From Nocardioides cavernae (lineage in GTDB: Bacteria > Actinomycetota > Actinomycetes > Propionibacteriales > Nocardioidaceae): a stretch of DNA of 64,000 bases. Position numbers and translations under genes: made by a program. A model generated the notes under the pieces. It had not been told where the DNA came from. It did not search any database and worked only from the letters and a program-made list of their open reading frames with translations. Location of the stretch: assembly GCF_016907475.1 (NCBI RefSeq), contig NZ_JAFBCA010000001.1, forward strand, positions 2,914,001 to 2,978,000. The letters are read 5' to 3'. Shown here piece after piece: positions 37,632-46,081 of the stretch; within the stretch, counting starts at the first letter, position 1; each line of letters begins with the position of its first letter.

Positions 37632-38798
37632 ATGAAGGACGAAAGCGGTCGTGTGGTGATCGGGATGGACCCACACAAACGGTCGGTGACGATCGAGGTG
37701 ATGACAGCCGACGACACCGTCCTCGGTGGCGGCCGATACGGCACTGACGAAGCCGGGTTCGCCGACATGGGGCGCTATGTCAGCCAGTTCCCTGATCGTG
37801 TCTGGGCGATCGAAGGCTGCTCCGGCATCGGGCATCACGTCGCAGTTCGGCTGCTCGCCGCGGGCGAGGACGTCGTCGACGTCCCGCCGAAGCTGTCCGC
37901 GCGCACGAGGGTGTTCGCGACCGGTCAGGGACGCAAGACCGACGCCACTGACGCCCACTCGGTCGCGCTGGTCGGGACCCGGATGGCCGGGTTGCGGCCG
38001 GTCGTGAATGACGAGCAGCTCGCGGTCCTACGTCTGCTGGTCGACCGCCGTCGTTCGCTGGGTGAGGAGCACAGCCGCAAGACCTCGCAGCTGCACCAGC
38101 TGCTGCTCGAGCTGATCCCGGGCGGTGCGAAGCGGGACCTGTCCGCGGCTCAGGCGAAGGCGCTGCTGGCCAAGGTCCGTCCACGCGATGTGGTCGGCAA
38201 GACCCGACGGCGCGTGGCCGCGGAGCTGGTTGCGGACCTGGAACGGATCTACGCGCGGAAGAAGGCCGCGAACAAGGAGCTCACCGAGCTGGTCGCGGCC
38301 ACCGGCACCGGACTGCTGGACCTGCACGGCATCGGCCCTACTGGCGCCGCGCGCTTGTTGGTTGAGGTCGGTGACATCACTCGGTTCCCGAACAAGGCGC
38401 ACTTCGCGTCCTGGAACGGCACGGCCCCAATCGACGCATCCTCCGGGGACCACACGCGCCACCGGTTGTCGCGTGCCGGGAACCGTCAGATCAACCGCGT
38501 GCTGCACACCATGGCCCGCGTCCAGCTCCGCAACCCGACGCCCGGGCGCGAGTACTACGACCGCAAGAAGGCCGACGGCAAGGCGCCGATGGAAGCGATG
38601 CGCTGCGTCAAACGCCGGCTGTCCGACATCGTCTTCAAGACCATGCTCGACGACGCCGTCCGATCTTCCCCACCACTCGAAGGGACGGGCCCGGGAGGAC
38701 ACCGGGGCAACGACTCTGACTCCAGCGCGACCGGCTCACAGCCCCACACCGGCTCTTCGGACAAGTCACTTCCCGGACCCGCCCACCACCGATCCTAG
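37632..38798 (+). CDS. IS110-family transposase (DEDD)
   Basis: 388 aa; GGAGGAG precedes the ATG. The RuvC-like catalytic residues are all present: Asp13 (GMDPHK), Glu61 (AIEGCSG), Asp104 and Asp107 (KTDATDAH). The C-terminal Transposase_20 domain has LLDLHGIGPTGAARLL and WNGTAPIDASSGD with the conserved Ser. It appears intact. It may have inserted downstream of the CehA/McbA-like gene. Confidence 0.95.
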   Translation: MKDESGRVVIGMDPHKRSVTIEVMTADDTVLGGGRYGTDEAGFADMGRYVSQFPDRVWAIEGCSGIGHHVAVRLLAAGEDVVDVPPKLSARTRVFATGQGRKTDATDAHSVALVGTRMAGLRPVVNDEQLAVLRLLVDRRRSLGEEHSRKTSQLHQLLLELIPGGAKRDLSAAQAKALLAKVRPRDVVGKTRRRVAAELVADLERIYARKKAANKELTELVAATGTGLLDLHGIGPTGAARLLVEVGDITRFPNKAHFASWNGTAPIDASSGDHTRHRLSRAGNRQINRVLHTMARVQLRNPTPGREYYDRKKADGKAPMEAMRCVKRRLSDIVFKTMLDDAVRSSPPLEGTGPGGHRGNDSDSSATGSQPHTGSSDKSLPGPAHHRS

Positions 38799-38855
38799 AA
38801 CCCCGCTTCCCGCAGCGTCTTGACACAGAGGGGAGGCAGATCAGTGCGTCCGGCA

Positions 38856-38872
38856 CGCGGGGGAAGGACGCT
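38856..38872 (+). repeat. Possible degenerate repeat copy
   Basis: CGCGGGGGAAGGACGCT matches the GGCGGCGGTAAGACGCA repeat at 12 of 17 positions. It lies next to the IS110 right end, just before the DUF480-VOC gene. Confidence 0.3.
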
Positions 38873-38914
38873 GTTCGATCCGCAAGCGTGCCAAGGCAGA
38901 TCTATGGTCGTGAC

Positions 38915-39829
38915 GTGAGCGAACTCCCCGTCCTCGATGCGACTGACCAGCGCATCCTCGGCAGCCTGCTGGAGAAGCAGACGACCGTGCCCACCACCTA
39001 TCCCCTCTCCGCGAACGCACTGGTATCGGCGTGCAACCAGAGGAGCAGCCGCGACCCCGTCACCGACCTCGACCAGCAGACCGTCGAGCGGACCGCGAAG
39101 TCGCTCAAGGATCGCGGGCTGCTGCGGATCGTGTGGTCCGACACCGGGCGCCGGACACTGAAGTACCACCAGATCCTCGACGAGCATCTCGCCCTCGAGC
39201 CCGATGAGCGGGCGCTGCTTACGGTGCTGTTGCTCCGTGGGGCGCAGGCGCCGGGTGAGCTGCGCACCCGCACCGAGCGCTTACACGGGTTCGCCGACCG
39301 GGGCCAGGTCGAGGATTGCCTGCGCCGGATGGCGAGCCGCTCGCAACCGCTGGTGTGCGAACTCGAGCGCCGGTCGGGCCAGCAGGATCCGCGCTGGATC
39401 CACCTCCTGGGAGCCGCGCCGGAGCAGACCTCAGGCGAAGCCAGCCATTCTGGGAGTGCCGACGCGTCGCGCATCCGCGTCACGCAGATCATCGCCGACC
39501 TTCACGTACCCGACCTCCCCGCCTCCAAAAGCTTCTACAGCGACTACCTCGGGTTAGTCGAAGAGGAGTTCAACCTGGGCTGGGTGGCCCGCCACACCTC
39601 GCCGGCTTCCAAGGCGACGCTCCAAGTGATGACCAGCGATGCCACCGCACCCGTGGACCCCGTGGTCTCGGTCATGGTCGACGACGTCGAAGCCGCCTAC
39701 CGCCAAGCACAGGAGCGCGGGTACGAGATCGTGCATCCCCTGACAACCGAGACATGGGGCGTGACTCGCTTCTTCGTCCGCGCTCCCGATGGCAACGTGC
39801 TCAACGTCGTTCAGCAGCACGCAAGCTGA
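38915..39829 (+). CDS. DUF480 (YceH-like) protein fused to a VOC domain
   Basis: 304 aa from a GTG at 38915 (an ATG-like start at 38888 is the alternative). N-terminal DUF480/YceH tandem winged helices: LDATDQRILGSLLEKQ, TYPLSANALVSACNQR and the DRGLLRIVW block, about residues 5-165. The C-terminal 115 residues are a vicinal-oxygen-chelate (glyoxalase/bleomycin-resistance) domain: LHVPDLPASKSFYSDYLGL ... FFVRAPDGNVLNVVQQH. YceH function is unknown; the VOC part suggests small-molecule sensing or detoxification. Confidence 0.85.
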   Translation: MSELPVLDATDQRILGSLLEKQTTVPTTYPLSANALVSACNQRSSRDPVTDLDQQTVERTAKSLKDRGLLRIVWSDTGRRTLKYHQILDEHLALEPDERALLTVLLLRGAQAPGELRTRTERLHGFADRGQVEDCLRRMASRSQPLVCELERRSGQQDPRWIHLLGAAPEQTSGEASHSGSADASRIRVTQIIADLHVPDLPASKSFYSDYLGLVEEEFNLGWVARHTSPASKATLQVMTSDATAPVDPVVSVMVDDVEAAYRQAQERGYEIVHPLTTETWGVTRFFVRAPDGNVLNVVQQHAS

Positions 39830-39887
39830 GGGTCTTGTCATCCGCGGCGTTGGGCGCGCGTTCACCGAGTAGATGGCCCGGCGGCCT

Positions 39888-39904
39888 CGCGGCGGTATGA
39901 CCGT
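39888..39904 (+). repeat. Directional intergenic repeat, copy C
   Basis: CGCGGCGGTATGACCGT, with the 3' part diverged (GACCG for GACGC), between the DUF480-VOC gene and the next gene. Confidence 0.6.
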
Positions 39905-39953
39905 TCTCCCTGGTCGCGACGACGCCGCTTGTCTCCGGGCTAGGGTCACGAGC

Positions 39954-41207
39954 GTGGCCACCTCGTCGTCCGTCGGTTTCGCAGCCCTTGTCGGGGCAAT
40001 CGCCGGAGCTTCGCTGGCCGCGCATCGCGGGATCAGGGCCGTAGCGGGAGCCGCCTTCGCGGGTGCCGCGGGGCTGGGCGTCTCCGAGGCGGCGTCCCGG
40101 GCTCGCCAAGCGGAAGGCGAGATCCCGGCGCTGTGGCAGCGGATCGCGGTGAGCATCGCGCTGGCCGCTCCGCTGGGATGGGCTTCGGAGAAGGTGGCGA
40201 GCGCACGTCCCCGGACGATCGGGCTCTTCACCGGCGCCGTCGTAGGACTGATGGGGATACGACCGCAAAAGGTAGCGATGGGCCCGGCCCTTGGCCTCGC
40301 CGTTGGAGAGCTGCTCGCGCGGCGACAAGCTCCGGGAGCGGCGGTCGCCAGCAGCACCGTGCTCGCCTACCGCAGCCTGTCCGCGCTCGTCTTCCGCGAC
40401 GCCCAGGTCAGTCTGCTCGCTGAACGGGTGCGCGCCGCCGACCTGCCGTTCGTCGTACCGCGACCCGCGCGATCGAGGTACGTCGGCACCGGCTACGTCC
40501 AGAGCCTCGCCGAGGAGCTAGGTGCCCACTACACCGCCAACGCGTCGGACACCGGGATCGTCGCATCGCTCGACGCTCTCGCCGGTCCGGACCTCGATCC
40601 GGGCCAGGTCGACCCGTTGGTGAGGGAGTTCTACGAGCACACCACTCGATTCGCCCTCGATATCTTGCCGCAATGGCGACTGTGGGTCCGGCCCGGCTAC
40701 CTGCTCTACCGCACCCTCGTCGCGCGCCCGCTCGGACAGGCCAGCATGCCCATGAACCAGCGCGAGGCCCAGCGCGGCATCCGCAGCAGAATCGACACCG
40801 TCACCGGGGTCGACGGTGTGGTGTCGGTACGTGGCTGGATCCGCTCGTTCGCCGATGACGACGAGCCGATCATGCTGGGGATCTACACCACCTACACCCA
40901 CGACGACCGCGGCTACGTGAGCGTCGGATTCCCCGTGCCCGAGGGCAGCTTCACCGCCACGCTGCGGCCGCAGGCCCGACCCGACAAAGGCCTGAGGCTG
41001 ACCAGCCGGGTGAACGATGGCCAGGCCGGGCACTACCTCACCTACGTCGACACGACCTCAGACGAGCTCACTGCCCTGGGCGTGCCGGGCTTCGAGGAGC
41101 AGCTCGACGTGTACGTCGACGACGGCGTGCTCCGCGCCGAGCACGCGTTCTGGGTCTTCGGCTTCCCGTTCCTGACGCTGCACTACCGGATCGAACGCAA
41201 ACCCTGA
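39954..41207 (+). CDS. Hypothetical protein with Gly/Ala-rich hydrophobic N-terminus
   Basis: 417 aa from a GTG at 39954; an earlier in-frame ATG at 39873 would run through repeat copy C and is less likely. Residues 1-150 contain several Ala/Gly-rich hydrophobic stretches that may be short membrane helices. The soluble remainder ([55 protein letters not shown]) is well formed and ends [15 protein letters not shown] cannot name the family; function unknown. Confidence 0.75.
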   Translation: MATSSSVGFAALVGAIAGASLAAHRGIRAVAGAAFAGAAGLGVSEAASRARQAEGEIPALWQRIAVSIALAAPLGWASEKVASARPRTIGLFTGAVVGLMGIRPQKVAMGPALGLAVGELLARRQAPGAAVASSTVLAYRSLSALVFRDAQVSLLAERVRAADLPFVVPRPARSRYVGTGYVQSLAEELGAHYTANASDTGIVASLDALAGPDLDPGQVDPLVREFYEHTTRFALDILPQWRLWVRPGYLLYRTLVARPLGQASMPMNQREAQRGIRSRIDTVTGVDGVVSVRGWIRSFADDDEPIMLGIYTTYTHDDRGYVSVGFPVPEGSFTATLRPQARPDKGLRLTSRVNDGQAGHYLTYVDTTSDELTALGVPGFEEQLDVYVDDGVLRAEHAFWVFGFPFLTLHYRIERKP

Positions 41208-41310
41208 GCGTGACATCGCCCTCGACCGACGGCGGCCGATCCTGCCGACGCTAGCCACGGCCGAAAGACTGAATGCTGCGGTTCGGTGCTCGGGACTCAC
41301 TCGCCCTGGA

Positions 41311-41327
41311 CGCGGCGGTATGACCGC
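41311..41327 (+). repeat. Directional intergenic repeat, copy D
   Basis: CGCGGCGGTATGACCGC in the 236-bp gap 41208-41443; shares the GACCG variant with copy C. Confidence 0.6.
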
Positions 41328-41443
41328 CTACGCAGATCCATCTCCGCCTACGCAACTAGGTCGTTGCCTCCCCTCGGGCACGTCGAGATGGATGTACCCC
41401 TCGAACGGCAGAAGCGCTATCGAGGCGGCTCGGCGCCGGTCGC

Positions 41444-41722
41444 TCAGCTGGAGCGCAACGCAGCGACGCTCTTCACGAGACGACGCAGCGGCGTATCGCG
41501 CTGCGCTGTGAGGCGGCCACCATCCTGCGTCAGCCCGAAATGGGACAGCAGGTCCTGGCGCCCCTCTCGCTCGGCCATCAGCAAGATCGCGTCCCGGTCG
41601 TAGGAGTCGGCGAGTTCGGCGGCGAGGACTAAGTCGTCGGCCGCGACAGCATCGTTGATGGACTGGACGTAGTTGGCGTAGAGGGCGTTGAGCTCGTCGG
41701 TAAGGCGGGTCTGGTTGGTCAT
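41444..41722 (-). CDS. Small helical hypothetical protein
   Basis: 92 aa; ATG at 41722 with AAGGGG upstream. Entirely helical, with heptad-like ELNALYANYVQSINDAVAA and ELADSYDRDAILLMAERE. It has no signal peptide or Cys. Its opening resembles a small conserved hypothetical seen in Nocardioides-type genomes, but no function is known. Sole gene of its repeat-bounded unit. Confidence 0.7.
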   Translation of the reverse strand: MTNQTRLTDELNALYANYVQSINDAVAADDLVLAAELADSYDRDAILLMAEREGRQDLLSHFGLTQDGGRLTAQRDTPLRRLVKSVAALRSS

Positions 41723-42167
41723 GGACAACCCCTTGGAGTCGCGATGTGGGCTAGCTGTGACCTCCAGTCTCGGGCGCCAGTTGGATCGTTCCAATAGGAC
41801 GGCGCCATGATCTTGGGCACGCGTGACCCGGTCGACCCCAGAGGGCGCGATGATCGAGATCCCGGATTGTCAACCGCGACGGCGTCGCGCAGCCTGCGAC
41901 GTCCGCGCCTTTCAAGAGCTCAGCAGTTCGCGTTAGGCGCCGGGCGTGTGCGCCGCTTGCCCACGGCCATCGTTGTTGAAGCACGCGAAGTGACTGAGTC
42001 CCCGTCCAGTTCGACAAGTAACCGCTCACGCAAATTCGGATGTCCCCGACAGGCGGCGGTAAGACGCACTTCGCGTGGTCGAGCTGGATGTCGCACGCTT
42101 GCGAGACCGGGGGTCTGTGGGCACTCTGAGGTGAGGTGGACAAGCACCGCGTACCTGTCGGAGGGGC
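41723..42167. other. Gene-free 445-bp gap
   Basis: Contains repeat copy E near its middle and a GTTAGGC heptamer (41934-41940). I see no coding region with convincing composition. The promoters of the divergent flanking genes (41722 minus, 42168 plus) must lie here. Confidence 0.5.
42052..42068 (+). repeat. Directional intergenic repeat, copy E
   Basis: GGCGGCGGTAAGACGCA, the consensus form. Preceded by GTCCCCGACA, which is identical before copy F. Confidence 0.75.
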
Positions 42168-43484
42168 ATGCGCGCAGTTGGCTCATACGTCACGCTGGTA
42201 GCGGTGGTCGTCTTGTTCGCTGGGTGCAGCGAGGAAAGCCGCCAGCGCAGTGAGTCACGCTCCCCGGGCCAGCCCAGTGGGAGATCTGCCCCCGAGAGCA
42301 CGGACAGCGAGAGTGCTAACGAGAGTCCATCGGCTGGTTCGGTGACTCCGGCCACGAAGGGACCTATCTCGCCGAAGCGACGAGAGAAGCTCGAGGGGTT
42401 CCTCGACCGGGTTCAGTTCCTCGACCACGCGGGTCCGGACCTCGAGCTTCGCGAGATCCAGTACACCTCCCGGACCGACGCCGTGGCGATGCTCCTCGAC
42501 CAACGCGAGGGGAGCGAAGGCACGGTCATCGCCACCACCGACGACAACTGGGCCCACGCCACTCGGATGTACATCAGCGACGCTCTCGCCTACTTGGTGT
42601 CGTACAGCCCGCTAGGCGGTGGGGCGGTGGCCGTCAGGGCCCAGCAGCAGGACCCCTTCATCAACTACCCGGCGTTCGTCTTCTACCCGAACGGCAAGAC
42701 GAAGCCTCTGCGGGTCTTGGAGCCGCAGGCACGAAGAGGAGGAGACGTGCTCCTCGACCTCGACCGCTTTGGCAGCGTCCTCTACGGTCTCGGCGAGGTC
42801 CAGACACGGCAGTTGTGGGCTGCCGACGTCGATGCTGCGGAAATCTATCCGGTCGAGGGCACCCGGTTCGGTGAGGTGTGGCAGCACGTAGCGGGTCGCC
42901 GCGGAGCGATCATGGGCGTCCAGGGCTTCAAGCGTCGCGGTCAGCAGTGGCGCTTCGAGACCAGTAGCGACCGCGGACGCACATGGACCACTACCGAAGC
43001 CGACCTGCCGGGAGGCAGGTCCACCGGCGGCCCAGGATTCGGGTACGGCCAAGCGGGGGTCGCCGTGGGGCCCGGACACCTGCAGGCGACGGTGTCGACG
43101 ACGTGGTTGCAGGACCTGCCGTCGTACGTCAACGCGTTGTGGCAGACAGATGACGAGCAACGATTCCACCAGGTCCCGCTGCCCTGGGACCGACCCTACT
43201 TCGGCGGCATCGCGTACGCCGACGATGGAGCTCTGCTCTTCGGCCGACTCTTCGTTTCCGACATCCCGTGCACCAAACCGATCTGCGGGCCGCCCGGCGA
43301 GATCTGGCGCTACGCCCCGGGGAGCCGCGTGCCCGAGCCCCTAGCCGGCGCCCCTAGCCTGCTCGGTCCGTACTGGTCCGGGGGGATCGACACTTCTGGC
43401 GGTGTCATCATCGCCAGGACTGGAGTGCGAACGATCTCCGTCTCCTCCGACGGATATCAGTGGACGCCGGTCACACCCGGGTAG
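42168..43484 (+). CDS. Lipoprotein with BNR/Asp-box beta-propeller character
   Basis: 438 aa. Signal peptide with lipobox LFAGC (Cys about residue 20), then a Ser/Glu-rich linker to about residue 60. The rest is beta-rich with a sialidase-type Asp-box, SSDRGRTWTT, and a related SSDGYQWTP at the end, so it is probably a surface-anchored propeller. No catalytic residues are recognised. The genes on both sides face toward it or away without an operon link. Confidence 0.82.
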   Translation: MRAVGSYVTLVAVVVLFAGCSEESRQRSESRSPGQPSGRSAPESTDSESANESPSAGSVTPATKGPISPKRREKLEGFLDRVQFLDHAGPDLELREIQYTSRTDAVAMLLDQREGSEGTVIATTDDNWAHATRMYISDALAYLVSYSPLGGGAVAVRAQQQDPFINYPAFVFYPNGKTKPLRVLEPQARRGGDVLLDLDRFGSVLYGLGEVQTRQLWAADVDAAEIYPVEGTRFGEVWQHVAGRRGAIMGVQGFKRRGQQWRFETSSDRGRTWTTTEADLPGGRSTGGPGFGYGQAGVAVGPGHLQATVSTTWLQDLPSYVNALWQTDDEQRFHQVPLPWDRPYFGGIAYADDGALLFGRLFVSDIPCTKPICGPPGEIWRYAPGSRVPEPLAGAPSLLGPYWSGGIDTSGGVIIARTGVRTISVSSDGYQWTPVTPG

Positions 43485-43623
43485 GTCGGCCGCGAGCGCT
43501 TTGTGTAAACCGGGCTACTGCGGAGGCGAATGGTCGAGGTCATGCCGGAAAAGCCAGCCCCGCGTCATCATGCCGAGACGCCACGCTCATGTGCGGATCT
43601 GGAAGTCGGCAGCGTCCCCGACA

Positions 43624-43640
43624 GGCGGCGAAAAGACGCA
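43624..43640 (+). repeat. Directional intergenic repeat, copy F
   Basis: GGCGGCGAAAAGACGCA in the 180-bp gap 43485-43664. The preceding GTCCCCGACA matches copy E exactly. Confidence 0.7.
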
Positions 43641-43664
43641 CCGTCGAGCTCCGCGGCCGCGGCT

Positions 43665-44498
43665 TCATCGCCACGGCCGTTGACGGGGCTGTAGTTCGAG
43701 GGAGTCCGCCATGGTCAGTAGCTCGTCGACGACGGAGGGCGGCGCGTGCCGCGTCCACCCGGCGAGCACGAGGAGAGGCTCGCCGTCGAGGTCGATCAGC
43801 CAGATATCATAGGTGCCGCCCAGGCCGAGGTTGCTGAGCGGTCCCTTGGCGCCCTGGATGGTCTCCAAGGGGCAGTCGGGCCCACGGCGGGTCTCCTTCA
43901 GCCTCAGGTGGTAGGCAGGGTGACCGAAGCGGGTCGCGGCGTCGGGGCCGTAGGTCACGCCGACGCGAGGCAGTCTGGTGAGATGGGGCAGCAGTCGGTC
44001 TACGCCCGCGCCCGTGAGGTCGAGCACTTCGCAGTTGGGTGCGGCCACCCAGTCGAGCTCCGTGACGTACAACCCGGCGTACCACTTCGAGCGCTCCAAT
44101 GCCTTCGTGTTGTCGGCGCCGACCGGACCGATGCCTTCGAATCTGTCTGGCCCGTACGACGCATTCCAACCTTTAGAAACCCGCACCCACGCGGCCGGGA
44201 GAGCGATGTCGTGGTAGGGGGTGAGCTCGTAGGTTCCCTCATCCAGGGTGACGTTCTCAGGACCGGGGTACGGCTTCGCGGCGGAATGGGTGTCCTCAGC
44301 CGGCTGTGGTTCGTCGCTGTCCCGGCCCGTCGCTGCAAGAAGGCCGGTCACCACCAGCGCGCAGGCTGCCGCGGCACCCACCACAGCGTGCCTCCGGTTC
44401 CGTCGGGCACGGCCGGCTGCCTCGATCCGCTCAAACTCGGGCAGCACGATCGCCCGCTCCGCCTCTTCGCGGAATGCATCCAGCAATCGTTCAGACAT
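43665..44498 (-). CDS. Putative anti-sigma factor with one membrane helix
   Basis: 277 aa. A short cytoplasmic N terminus (about 38 residues, LLDAFREEAERAIVLPEF) is followed by a single membrane helix (VVGAAAACALVVTGLLAA, about 39-57) and an extracytoplasmic domain with two conserved-looking Cys. The start overlaps the end of the sigma-factor gene by 8 bp, the usual sigma/anti-sigma arrangement. The N-terminal part is short for a classical zinc anti-sigma domain and no HxxxCxxC is seen. Confidence 0.78.
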   Translation of the reverse strand: MSERLLDAFREEAERAIVLPEFERIEAAGRARRNRRHAVVGAAAACALVVTGLLAATGRDSDEPQPAEDTHSAAKPYPGPENVTLDEGTYELTPYHDIALPAAWVRVSKGWNASYGPDRFEGIGPVGADNTKALERSKWYAGLYVTELDWVAAPNCEVLDLTGAGVDRLLPHLTRLPRVGVTYGPDAATRFGHPAYHLRLKETRRGPDCPLETIQGAKGPLSNLGLGGTYDIWLIDLDGEPLLVLAGWTRHAPPSVVDELLTMADSLELQPRQRPWR

Positions 44499-45027
44499 GG
44501 TCGACCCCTCCTTCGGCAGGCGTCAAGCTGGTCGCGAGCGCTTCGCGTCCCCGGCTCAGTCGCGACTTGACCGTCCCTTCTGGGACGCCAAGCTCTGCGG
44601 CTATGGCGCCGACCGGTAGGTCGGCCAGGTAATGGAGCGCTACCACTTGGCGTTGTTGCTCCGGCAAGGCTCGTAGGGCGTTGATGATCTCGACGTGCTC
44701 TTCGAGGGCGGCTGGGTCGCGCGGTCGAGTCATCCGATCCTGGGCCCGGCGACCGTTGCGCTTCTTGCGCCAGCGGCTGCGGTGGGCGTTGACCGCCGTG
44801 GTGCGCAACCATGCCTCTTTGTTGTCGACGCGGAGGAAGCGTCGGCTGGTCGCGACCGCCTTCACAAACGCCTCCTGCACGAGGTCCTCGGCCTCGTCGT
44901 AGTCGCCGGTGATGGCGTAGAGCTGGACGACCAGCTTGCGGTAGCTCGCGTCAAAGACGTCGCGGAGGGCGACGCCGCAATCTTCGGGGCCCGACACCAG
45001 CCCGAAGGTGATGGAGTCCTCGTCCAT
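44491..45027 (-). CDS. ECF sigma factor (SigE-like)
   Basis: 178 aa from an ATG with AGGAGG 6 bases upstream. Region 2: FDASYRKLVVQLYAITGDYD then AEDLVQEAFVKAV; region 4: LPEQQRQVVALHYLADLPV then AAELGVPEGTVKSRLSRG. It directs RNA polymerase to stress or surface promoters and is probably held inactive by the coupled membrane protein downstream. Confidence 0.93.
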   Translation of the reverse strand: MDEDSITFGLVSGPEDCGVALRDVFDASYRKLVVQLYAITGDYDEAEDLVQEAFVKAVATSRRFLRVDNKEAWLRTTAVNAHRSRWRKKRNGRRAQDRMTRPRDPAALEEHVEIINALRALPEQQRQVVALHYLADLPVGAIAAELGVPEGTVKSRLSRGREALATSLTPAEGGVDHV

Positions 45028-45402
45028 GCTGGCCTCCTGGAGGGGATGCCTGTGACGACTCCCGAGCAGCCTCTTCCGTTCCGCCGAACTCTGATTGCTT
45101 CTCTCAGGGTGCTCTTCTGCGGGGACCGGTACGGCGTGGTCTAGGCAACCGGCCTCTCGAAGGCGCACCGCGATCGAAATCCGGGATCTCCGGGAACCTG
45201 CAGATCCAGTCGAGAGTCGTCACACGTACACACTCCGCACCATGTCCGGAGATCACGGCAAGGACCAGCGCGCGGACTGCGACGCCCGGTCCACGCAGGC
45301 CCTGAGCGTGGCCAGTCACGTCACCGCTCTGGCACCGCCATGCCACTGCACTGTCTGGCAACGCTCCGGCCAGCGGTGCCCCCTGCCCGAAAGGCGCAAA
45401 TC
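45028..45402. other. Gene-free 375-bp divergent promoter region
   Basis: Lies between the sigma-factor gene (minus) and the repeat-peptide gene (plus). No directional repeat copy and no convincing ORF. A GGAAC (minus strand) followed by CGTC about 20 bases on is reminiscent of an ECF promoter, but the spacing is too long to accept. Confidence 0.4.
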
Positions 45403-45801
45403 ATGAGCACCTCATTCACCTTCCGTCGCACCGTCGCCGGTGCCATCACGATCACGGCCACCTTCTTTGCCGCGACCGCTTGCGGAAGCGCTACAGATGT
45501 TTCCCAGTCCATCACCCGAACCAGCAAGGAGACCCCGACGAACAAGGCCTATCCGGCCGACGGCCGGGAGAACCGCAACAGCGCGCGCAACGCTTCGACG
45601 CACCGCCAGTACCCGGCAGACGGCCGGGAGAACCGCAACGCCGTCAACGGTTCGACGGGTCGCCAGTACCCGGCTGACGGCCGGGAGAACCGCAACGCCG
45701 TCAACGGTTCGACGGGTCGCCAGTACCCGGCTGACGGCCGGGAGAACCGCAACAGCGGGGCACCGTTACCGTTGCCTCGCGGGCGCGACACGTGCTGTTA
45801 G
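45403..45801 (+). CDS. Small lipoprotein-like repeat peptide (YPADGRENRN repeats)
   Basis: 132 aa; GAAAGG before the ATG. A hydrophobic N terminus ends ATACGS, a weak lipobox with Cys about residue 27. Then come four tandem repeats built on YPADGRENRN plus a linker (NAVNGSTGRQ), with a short tail ending in DTCC. The repeats are hydrophilic and probably disordered. The paired C-terminal Cys could link to a surface. Not recognised. Divergent from the sigma factor and perhaps one of its targets. Confidence 0.75.
   Translation: MSTSFTFRRTVAGAITITATFFAATACGSATDVSQSITRTSKETPTNKAYPADGRENRNSARNASTHRQYPADGRENRNAVNGSTGRQYPADGRENRNAVNGSTGRQYPADGRENRNSGAPLPLPRGRDTCC
45604..45759 (+). repeat. 57-bp coding tandem repeat
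   Basis: Units at 45604-45660 and 45661-45717 differ at one base; a third partial unit starts at 45718, and a diverged 60-bp unit precedes them. All are in frame inside the small lipoprotein gene, so copy number could vary by slippage. Confidence 0.85.
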
Positions 45802-45903
45802 CCAACTCCCCATCGGTTTAGTTGAAGCCCACCAACCGAAAGAAGTCCCGCGATTGACGCTCGCTTGGACGCACGTCATCGCCATTGAAAGCTGACGCCG
45901 TCA

Positions 45904-45920
45904 GGCGGCGGTAAGACGCA
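45904..45920 (+). repeat. Directional intergenic repeat, copy G
   Basis: GGCGGCGGTAAGACGCA, consensus form, in the 280-bp gap 45802-46081. A partial inverted match (CTTACGCCGCCGCG, about 46033-46046) lies 130 bp downstream. Confidence 0.75.
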
Positions 45921-46081
45921 GATCCGTTCGTGGGTTGAAGCCGAGATGGCACACGACACCCCTCGAGCGAACGATGCGCCGTGCGTGCCCGGAACACATC
46001 GGTCCGAGAAGGTCACTCCCGCGACAGCGGATCTTACGCCGCCGCGCGCATCTCGGCCGGCCCTAGGTTGCCTAGCCGGAA

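Larger units (their letters stand above)
37272..38840 (+). mobile_element. IS110-family insertion sequence (ends approximate)
   Basis: One DEDD transposase gene with a long 5' non-coding end and a short 3' end containing CTTGACACAGAGGGGAGG (38819-38836), like the right ends of other IS110 elements. IS110 elements lack terminal inverted repeats, so exact ends cannot be read from one copy. Confidence 0.55.

Noticed and set aside
45604..45759. CRISPR array
   Set aside because: The repeats are contiguous, in frame within a gene and have no unique spacers; no cas genes nearby.
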